Assembly (NCBI GenBank): GCA_016206385.1
Contig: JACQRS010000079.1
Location: 1-9,299, forward strand
DNA length: 9,299 nucleotides
Direction of reading: 5' to 3'
Origin: Candidatus Rokuibacteriota bacterium
GTDB taxonomy: Bacteria; Methylomirabilota; Methylomirabilia; Rokubacteriales; CSP1-6
Of this stretch, positions 5,067 to 9,299 are shown piece by piece. The position numbers were made by a program, and so were the translations under genes. The notes under the pieces were generated by a model, which was given only the letters and a program-made list of their open reading frames with translations, was not told the DNA's origin and did no database searches. Position 1 is the first letter of the stretch; every line of letters begins with the position of its first letter.

Positions 5067-6554
5067 TCAGTTTTCGATAAACGCCCTCAGGATCTGCCCG
5101 CGTATCGGGTGACGCAGCTTCCGGAGGGCCTTGGCCTCGATCTGGCGCATGCGCTCGCGCGTCACCGCAAAGCGCCGTCCCACCTCTTCCAGCGTGTGCT
5201 CCTCATCCTTGCCGATCCCGAAGCGGAGGCGGAGGATCTCCTTCTCCTTGGCCGAAAGGGTGTCCAGGACCCGCTCCACCTGGGCGCTCAGATCCTGGCT
5301 GAGCAGGCTGTCGTTGGGCGAGGCGGTGTGCTTGTCCTCGAGGAAGTCCCTGAGCTGGGAGTCCTCGCCGATGGGGGTCTCCAACGAGAGCGGCTTCCGG
5401 GCCGACTCCAGGATGAGCCGAACCTTCTTGGCCGGAATCCCGGTTCGCTGGGCTAGCTCCTCGGGCGTGGGTTCGCGCCCCATCTCGTTGACCAGGGCCC
5501 GATTGACCCGCGAGAGCCGGTTCAGCGCCTCCACCATGTGGACGGGAATCCGGATGGTGCGCGAGTGATCGGCGATGGCGCGGGTGATGGCCTGCCGGAT
5601 CCACCAAGTCGCGTAGGTCGAGAACTTGAAGCCCCGTCGGTACTGGAAGCGGTCGACCGCCTTCATGAGCCCGATGTTTCCTTCCTGGATCAAGTCCAGG
5701 AGAGAGAGGTCGCTCCCCAGGTACCGCTTGGCCACCGAAACCACCAGCCGGAGGTTGGCCTGCATCAGCTCCCGCTTGGCGGCCCGCACCACGCGATCCT
5801 TCTCGTCGATCTCGGCGAGGAGCGCATGGAGCTTCTGGCGAGGCAGCCCGATCTCGGCCTCGAGCGCCCGGAGCTCCTCCGCGCGCCGGCCCCGGGCCGC
5901 GGGGTCAGCGGCAAGCGCCTGGACCTGGCCGGCCAGCCGACGAAGCTCGGCCACCAGCTCGTCGACACGGGCGGGCTTCACGGGAAGGTCGGCCAGGATC
6001 TGCCGGATGGCCGCGCGGTTCTGGGCGATCCAGCGGTTGTAGGTGGCGCGCGTCGAGGCCGACGAGCGCCGGTCCCGCGCCCGAGCCTGGAGCTTGGTGA
6101 TCTCCCGCTCGAGCCTCCGGATCCTCGCGAAGGCGGCCAGGATGGGCTTCAGCTCCTGCGGCTCGGGCTCGCCGCCCTCGGGAAGGAGGATCAGATCGTC
6201 CAGGGGGACCTCCTGCTTGCGGACCCGGTCGGCGAGGTTGAGCAGGGTGCGAACCGCGAGCGGGATCGATGCCAGCGACCCCCGAAGCTCGGCCTGCCCT
6301 GTCTCGATACGCCGACCGATCTCCACCTCCTGGGCTGCGGTCAGAAGAGGAACCTTGCCGATTTCCCTGAGGTAGAGCCGGACGGGGTCCTCGGCAGCCG
6401 ACGGAAGCGACTCCTGCGGCTGTTTGGACTCGGCGGGCTCGTCCTCGAGGAGCTCGTGGGCCTGCGGCTCCTCGGCCTCAGCCAGCTCAGGGGACTTGAT
6501 CGCGTCCAGGCTGACGGGTACCGGAGCCGGATGACGGGTCTCTTCGAATGTCAT
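5067..6554 (-). CDS. rpoD: RNA polymerase sigma-70 factor, RpoD-like
   Basis: This 495-residue protein directs RNA polymerase to -10/-35 promoters. Residues 1-54 are acidic and unstructured-looking with no recognisable region 1.1. Region 1.2 is at about 55-90 (DPVRLYLREIGKVPLLTAAQEVEIGRRIE). A poorly conserved helical insert fills about 95-250, then region 2 at 260-332 holds NLRLVVSVAKRYLG, LDLIQEGNIGLMKAVDRF and STYATWWIRQAITRAIADHSR. Region 3 is at about 340-418, and region 4 at 430-490 ends in the helix-turn-helix VTRERMRQIEAKALRKLRHP. The insert and the region 2.3/2.4 sequence indicate a group 1 factor or close paralogue. The ATG at 6554 is supported by AAAAGGAGA at 6565-6573. It stands alone, divergent from cinA and convergent with the carboxyltransferase gene, without the dnaG neighbour common elsewhere. 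Whether it is the only primary sigma factor cannot be told here. Confidence 0.93.
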   Translation of the reverse strand: MTFEETRHPAPVPVSLDAIKSPELAEAEEPQAHELLEDEPAESKQPQESLPSAAEDPVRLYLREIGKVPLLTAAQEVEIGRRIETGQAELRGSLASIPLAVRTLLNLADRVRKQEVPLDDLILLPEGGEPEPQELKPILAAFARIRRLEREITKLQARARDRRSSASTRATYNRWIAQNRAAIRQILADLPVKPARVDELVAELRRLAGQVQALAADPAARGRRAEELRALEAEIGLPRQKLHALLAEIDEKDRVVRAAKRELMQANLRLVVSVAKRYLGSDLSLLDLIQEGNIGLMKAVDRFQYRRGFKFSTYATWWIRQAITRAIADHSRTIRIPVHMVEALNRLSRVNRALVNEMGREPTPEELAQRTGIPAKKVRLILESARKPLSLETPIGEDSQLRDFLEDKHTASPNDSLLSQDLSAQVERVLDTLSAKEKEILRLRFGIGKDEEHTLEEVGRRFAVTRERMRQIEAKALRKLRHPIRGQILRAFIEN

Positions 6555-6564
6555 TTATGAGAGG

Positions 6565-6573
6565 TCTCCTTTT
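6565..6573 (-). promoter_or_regulatory. Ribosome binding site of the sigma factor gene
   Basis: Read on the minus strand this is AAAAGGAGA, ending 10 bases before the ATG at 6554. It supports that start over in-frame codons further in, which have no comparable purine-rich sequence. Confidence 0.6.
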
Positions 6574-6711
6574 GGCTTTTCAGTTATTTAGACGACGCGT
6601 CGCCCTGAAAGGATTCACGGCGCCTCCCCCAATAACAGTCTTACACACCCGATAATTTCTGCAATTACGGTACCAAGGAAAATTTAAGAAACGACGTTTT
6701 GAGATCGTCTA

Positions 6712-6740
6712 TTCACGGCTCTGATAGAGTCTGGTATGAT
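6712..6740 (+). promoter_or_regulatory. Sigma-70-type promoter candidate for cinA
   Basis: TTCACG (6712-6717, 4/6 match) and TATGAT (6735-6740, 5/6 match) are 17 bases apart. Transcription would start near 6747, giving a leader of about 38 bases. The position in the AT-richer spacer and the good -10 make it the best promoter in the window. Confidence 0.5.
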
Positions 6741-6784
6741 CCCGCGAGGGGTGGGGTGTCGCGTCTCTAGCCCCGGGGTGTTCC

Positions 6785-7999
6785 ATGCAGGCCGAGGTCG
6801 TTAGCGTCGGGTCCGAGCTTCTCCTGGGACAGATCGTAGACACGAACTCGGCGGTCATCGCGCGCCATTTGGCTGCCATCGGTCTGGACCTCTACTACAA
6901 GACCGCTGTTGGGGATAACCTTGGTCGGCTCACCGCCATCCTGAGACAGTCCCTTGACCGCTCGGAGGTGGTGATCACGACCGGCGGGATCGGCCCCACC
7001 GCCGACGATGTGACCCGCGAGGCCGTGGCCCTCGCCACGGCTCGGGAGCTCGAGTTCTCAGGCCATCTCATGACCCAGATCGAGGCCTTCTTCTCCGCGC
7101 GGGGGTTCAAGCTTTCCCCCTCCAACCGGCGCCAGGCCTTCATCCCCAGGGGTGCCCTCCCCATTGAGAACCCGGTGGGCACGGCGCCGGGCTTCATCGT
7201 CGAGGTGGGAGAGCGGTGCGTCATCACCCTTCCCGGCGTCCCGCGGGAGATGGAGTACCTCCTGGTGCACCGCGTGCTCCCGTATCTGCGCGGGCGCTAC
7301 GGGCTCAGGGGTGAGATCAAGCTGCGGGTCCTGAAGGTGGTGGGCCTCGGGGAGAGCCGGATCGGCGAGCTGATCGCCGAGTTCATGGAAAAAGGACGGA
7401 ACCCGACAGTGGGGACGCTGGCCCACCTCGGCCAGGTGGATGTGCGGATCGCGGCCAAGGCCGCCGACGCCGCTGCGGCTGAGGCGCTCATCGCCCCGGT
7501 GGAAGGGGAGATCCGCAAGCAGCTCGGCGACTTGATCTTCGGAGCCGACGCTGACACGCTGGAGGGCCTCGTGGCGGCACAGCTGGCCCGGCTGAACGGG
7601 CGCGTCGCCGTCGCCGAGTTCGGAAGCGCCGGCGCGGTGGCCGAGCGTCTCGCTGGCGGCTCGGCATCTATGTTCGCCGGAGGCGTCATTCTCTCGGCGC
7701 CAACCGACACCCTGAGACTCGGGGTGGAGCTTCCCGCCGGCGCGAGCGCGGAGGCCAAGGCGCGGCTCCTGGCCCGGGCGGTTAGGACGTGGAGCAAGGT
7801 CACAGCGGGCGCCGCGACGGTTTTCGAGCCCGCCCCCGGGGTGGAGCCGCCGGTCACCGTTGTCGGGCTCGCGGTCTCGCTCGATGAACGGGAAGAGAGC
7901 CGGGAGCACCGCTTCGGTGGAGACCTCCCGTCGATGCGGATCCGTGCCGCGACCCTCACGCTGGATCTGCTCCGCCGGACGCTGCCGCCGCTGGGCTGA
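6785..7999 (+). CDS. cinA: CinA-like protein: conserved MoCF domain, degenerate PncC-type C-terminal domain
   Basis: This 404-residue protein has the two-domain length of CinA. The N-terminal MoCF/COG1058 domain is well kept: VGSELLLGQIVDTNS (8-22), ITTGGIGPTADDVTREA (64-80), NPVGTAPGFIVE and LPGVPREMEYLL. In characterised CinA proteins this part has ADP-ribose/NAD-derived pyrophosphatase activity. The C-terminal part (about 255-404) aligns in position with the nicotinamide-nucleotide deamidase PncC but has lost its signatures: ESCTGG is E278-F-G-S-A-G283, the YSNxxK region reads LSAPTDTLRLG, and TGIAGPGG is unrecognisable. Deamidase activity is therefore unlikely; a structural role may remain. 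The ATG at 6785 puts MQAEVVSVGSE in the family register, though the only ribosome-site candidate is a weak GGGGTG at 6775-6780. No partner gene is close enough for a clear operon. Confidence 0.88.
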   Translation: MQAEVVSVGSELLLGQIVDTNSAVIARHLAAIGLDLYYKTAVGDNLGRLTAILRQSLDRSEVVITTGGIGPTADDVTREAVALATARELEFSGHLMTQIEAFFSARGFKLSPSNRRQAFIPRGALPIENPVGTAPGFIVEVGERCVITLPGVPREMEYLLVHRVLPYLRGRYGLRGEIKLRVLKVVGLGESRIGELIAEFMEKGRNPTVGTLAHLGQVDVRIAAKAADAAAAEALIAPVEGEIRKQLGDLIFGADADTLEGLVAAQLARLNGRVAVAEFGSAGAVAERLAGGSASMFAGGVILSAPTDTLRLGVELPAGASAEAKARLLARAVRTWSKVTAGAATVFEPAPGVEPPVTVVGLAVSLDEREESREHRFGGDLPSMRIRAATLTLDLLRRTLPPLG

Positions 8000-8064
8000 T
8001 CCGCCGGCGACGCGCGCCGAGGAGAGTCACCGCGCGCCGCTTCGTTCTCGCTCCGGGATTTTCG

Positions 8065-8094
8065 TTGACAGTCCCGGAGAGCGGGATTTATCGT
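8065..8094 (+). promoter_or_regulatory. Sigma-70-type promoter candidate for the cobalamin adenosyltransferase gene
   Basis: A perfect TTGACA (8065-8070) is followed after 18 bases by TATCGT (8089-8094, 4/6). Only 14 bases separate the -10 from the ATG at 8109, so transcription would begin about 8 bases before the start codon. That implies a nearly leaderless mRNA. Confidence 0.5.
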
Positions 8095-8108
8095 GAGAAA
8101 CGCCTGAG

Positions 8109-8681
8109 ATGGTCAAGATTTACACAAAGAAAGGCGACGAAGGCCTGACCAGCCTCTTCGGGGGGCAGCGCATCTCCAAGTCCGACCCGCGCCCGGAGGC
8201 GTACGGCACGCTGGACGAGGCCTGCTCGGTGCTGGGAGTGGCCCGCGCCGTGACCCAGGACGAAGAGCTCCACGCGGTGATCCACAGCATCCAGGAAGAC
8301 CTCTTCCTCCTCGGGGCCGAGCTGGCCACGGCGCCGGAGGACCGGGAGCGGTTCGGCGTGAGCCAGATCACGCCCGAGCACACCGCGCGACTCGAGGCGC
8401 TGATCGACGAGCGCCTGGCCAAGATCGAGCTCCCCCGGGCCTTCATCATCCCCGGTTCCTCTTCCTACATTCCGGCGCTCCTGGACTGGGCCCGCGCGGT
8501 CATCCGTCGCGGCGAGCGCCGGGTCGTGGAGCTCCGCGAAGCCCGGCTGCTCGACATCCCCGAGGTCGTGAAGTACGTCTACCGGCTGGCCGACCTCCTC
8601 TTCGTTCTCGCACGTTATCAGGAGGCCGTGGAGGGCAAGGGCGCGGTCCAGTGGAAAGGCCGGCGCGGGCCGGAGCGATAG
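8109..8681 (+). CDS. Cob(I)yrinic acid a,c-diamide / cob(I)alamin adenosyltransferase, PduO type
   Basis: This 190-residue cytoplasmic enzyme transfers adenosine from ATP to cob(I)alamin to make adenosylcobalamin, the cofactor of methylmalonyl-CoA mutase and related enzymes. The ATP-binding N-terminus is typical: IYTKKGDEGLTSLFGGQRISKSDPR (4-28), then EAYGTLDE (30-37). DLFLLGAELAT is at 64-74. The C-terminal helix keeps the arginine pattern of the family (R129, R133, R134, E136, R137 in WARAVIRRGERRVVEL), followed by VYRLADLLFVLARY. Two small departures are DEAC where DELN is usual and IIPGSSSY in place of LPGGS. The length is normal for PduO/MMAB enzymes. The start is fixed by the conserved MVKIYTK. 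No Shine-Dalgarno is seen. The glycosyltransferase begins 31 bases downstream and may be co-transcribed. Confidence 0.92.
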   Translation: MVKIYTKKGDEGLTSLFGGQRISKSDPRPEAYGTLDEACSVLGVARAVTQDEELHAVIHSIQEDLFLLGAELATAPEDRERFGVSQITPEHTARLEALIDERLAKIELPRAFIIPGSSSYIPALLDWARAVIRRGERRVVELREARLLDIPEVVKYVYRLADLLFVLARYQEAVEGKGAVQWKGRRGPER

Positions 8682-8712
8682 CTCTGGACGAGGCCGCGCG
8701 CAAGCCGTTGCC

Positions 8713-9299
8713 ATGGAGCCGGTGAGTATCCGGAGCACTGCCAGGGCAGATGGAACGCCCGTCGTCTGGTCGGTCGTGATCCCCGCCTACGACGAGGCCC
8801 CTCGGCTTCCCGCCTTCCTGCAGGAGGTCTTGGCCTTCTTCGGAGTGCGGGGCGAGACCTACGAGGTGATCGTGGTGGACGACGGGAGCCGCGACGCGAC
8901 CTGCGATCGGGTGCGGGAGCTTCAGCGTTCACACAGCCAGATCCGGCTGGTTGCGCTTCCCCAAAACCGCGGCAAAGGGTACGCGGTCAGGGTGGGGATG
9001 GTGAATGCCCGCGGGCTCGTTCGGCTCTTTGCCGACGCCGATGGCGCGACCCCCATCCAGGAGCTGAGGCGGCTGGAGCCGGCGCTGCAGGCCGGCGCCG
9101 ACATCGTGATCGGCTCGCGGGTCCTGGTGGATCCCGAGGTGTCGGTCCTCACGCGTAGGCACCGGGTGTGGGCGGGCCGGGCGTTCAACTGGCTCGTGGC
9201 GCGGCTGGGGCTCCGCGGGATCGCCGACTCCCAGTGCGGCTTCAAGTGCTTCCGCGGTCCGGTGGCGGAGGATCTCTTTCGCTCCCTCGTCACCGACGG
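8713..9299 (+). CDS. Family 2 glycosyltransferase, dolichyl-phosphate glucose synthase-like (5' part)
   Basis: The frame stays open to the window edge, giving the first 195 residues. The GT-A fold motifs are in order: VVIPAYDE (21-28), VIVVDDGSRD (52-61) with the nucleotide-binding DD at 56-57, NRGKGYAVRVGM (85-96), the metal-binding D108-A-D110 in FADADGATP, IGSR (133-136) and DSQCGFKCFRG (172-182). NRGKGxAVRxGM with DADG and DxQCGFK is the pattern of ALG5-like enzymes, which move a sugar from a nucleotide donor to a polyprenyl phosphate at the membrane. The C-terminal membrane anchors expected for some members would lie outside the window. ATG 8713 is the only upstream ATG in frame after the previous gene, leaving about 18 residues before the fold; the ribosome site is weak. 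The sugar and acceptor are unknown. Confidence 0.88.
   Translation, partial: MEPVSIRSTARADGTPVVWSVVIPAYDEAPRLPAFLQEVLAFFGVRGETYEVIVVDDGSRDATCDRVRELQRSHSQIRLVALPQNRGKGYAVRVGMVNARGLVRLFADADGATPIQELRRLEPALQAGADIVIGSRVLVDPEVSVLTRRHRVWAGRAFNWLVARLGLRGIADSQCGFKCFRGPVAEDLFRSLVTD

Larger units (their letters stand above)
6555..6784. other. AT-richer divergent promoter spacer between rpoD and cinA
   Basis: These 230 bases are visibly richer in A/T than anything else in the window, especially 6640-6715, as expected for control regions of two divergent genes. The plus-strand promoter is listed separately. On the minus strand I find several A/T-rich -10-like patches but no convincing -35/-10 pair for rpoD. 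A 10-bp palindrome CGACGCGTCG lies at 6593-6602, about 40 bases before the rpoD start, and could be an operator. An odd-centred inverted repeat, AAACG-A-CGTTT, lies near 6689-6699. I see no RNA gene or coding region here. Confidence 0.55.

Noticed and set aside
4950..5456. A plus-strand frame that might be read from the promoter-like element at 4853
   Set aside because: Most of it is antisense to sigma region 4. The part before 5067 is short, low in complexity and has no good ribosome site.
5538..6560. A 340-codon plus-strand open frame opposite the sigma factor gene
   Set aside because: It lies entirely antisense to conserved RpoD regions, has no recognisable motif, and its length is explained by codon bias.
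6722..6727. Alternative -10 (TGATAG) paired with TTGAGA at 6699-6704 before cinA
   Set aside because: The spacing is right, but the -10 matches the consensus at only 2/6 positions; TATGAT at 6735 is clearly better.
7058..7909. A 283-codon minus-strand frame opposite cinA
   Set aside because: Shadow of the conserved cinA frame; no motif and no ribosome site.
8000..8045. Direct GCGCGCCG repeats as an attachment or operator site
   Set aside because: Two copies of a self-complementary GC string are expected by chance in DNA of this composition, and no mobile-element gene is nearby.
8000..8064. Cobalamin riboswitch before the adenosyltransferase gene
   Set aside because: The gap is only about 65 bases before the promoter, and no B12-box-like sequence is visible.

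Overview
This is a GC-rich window with tightly packed genes from a bacterial chromosome. The gene style fits an uncultivated soil or groundwater lineage such as Candidatus Rokubacteria/Methylomirabilota: branched-chain amino acid (Liv) transporter, acyl-CoA carboxylase parts, a group 1/2 sigma-70 factor and short GC-rich spacers. That placement is an impression from gene content, not something the sequence proves. I see no tRNA, rRNA, CRISPR array, insertion sequence or integrase, and no gene-free stretch over 300 bases. The two largest gaps are 4839-5066 and 6555-6784.

Layout, left to right. (1) 1-306 is the 3' end of a LivH-type permease, followed by a GC-rich hairpin. (2) 445-2187 holds two ferritin-like proteins only 3 bases apart. 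The first has a full set of diiron ligands and resembles the DUF455 family. The second has lost at least one ligand and carries an extra C-terminal domain that looks NTF2/SnoaL-like. (3) 2227-4838 is a biotin-dependent acyl-CoA carboxylase cluster in which the biotin carboxylase gene is reduced to a 254-base remnant. That remnant is three recognisable pieces of one gene separated by two missing blocks and a frame change. Downstream are an intact 71-residue biotin carrier protein, a DinB-family protein and an intact carboxyltransferase subunit. (4) 5067-6554, on the minus strand, encodes an RpoD-like sigma factor converging on the carboxyltransferase gene. (5) An AT-richer divergent spacer (6555-6784) leads to a cinA-like gene whose N-terminal MoCF domain is well conserved but whose C-terminal PncC-type domain has lost its signature residues. 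(6) 8109-8681 encodes a PduO-type cobalamin adenosyltransferase, apparently with its own promoter and a very short leader. (7) From 8713 to the window edge runs a dolichyl-phosphate-glucose-synthase-like family 2 glycosyltransferase, partial.

How the genes may work together: the carrier protein and carboxyltransferase can only act if a biotin carboxylase is supplied from elsewhere in the genome, because the local copy cannot be functional as read. An acyl-CoA (propionyl-, methylcrotonyl- or related) carboxylase and a cobalamin adenosyltransferase in one window would suit a propionyl-CoA to methylmalonyl-CoA to succinyl-CoA route, but this is inference from proximity. The strongest observation is the doubly deleted biotin carboxylase. 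I did not find clear evidence of an entirely new biological system. The most unfamiliar unit is the pair of ferritin-like genes.
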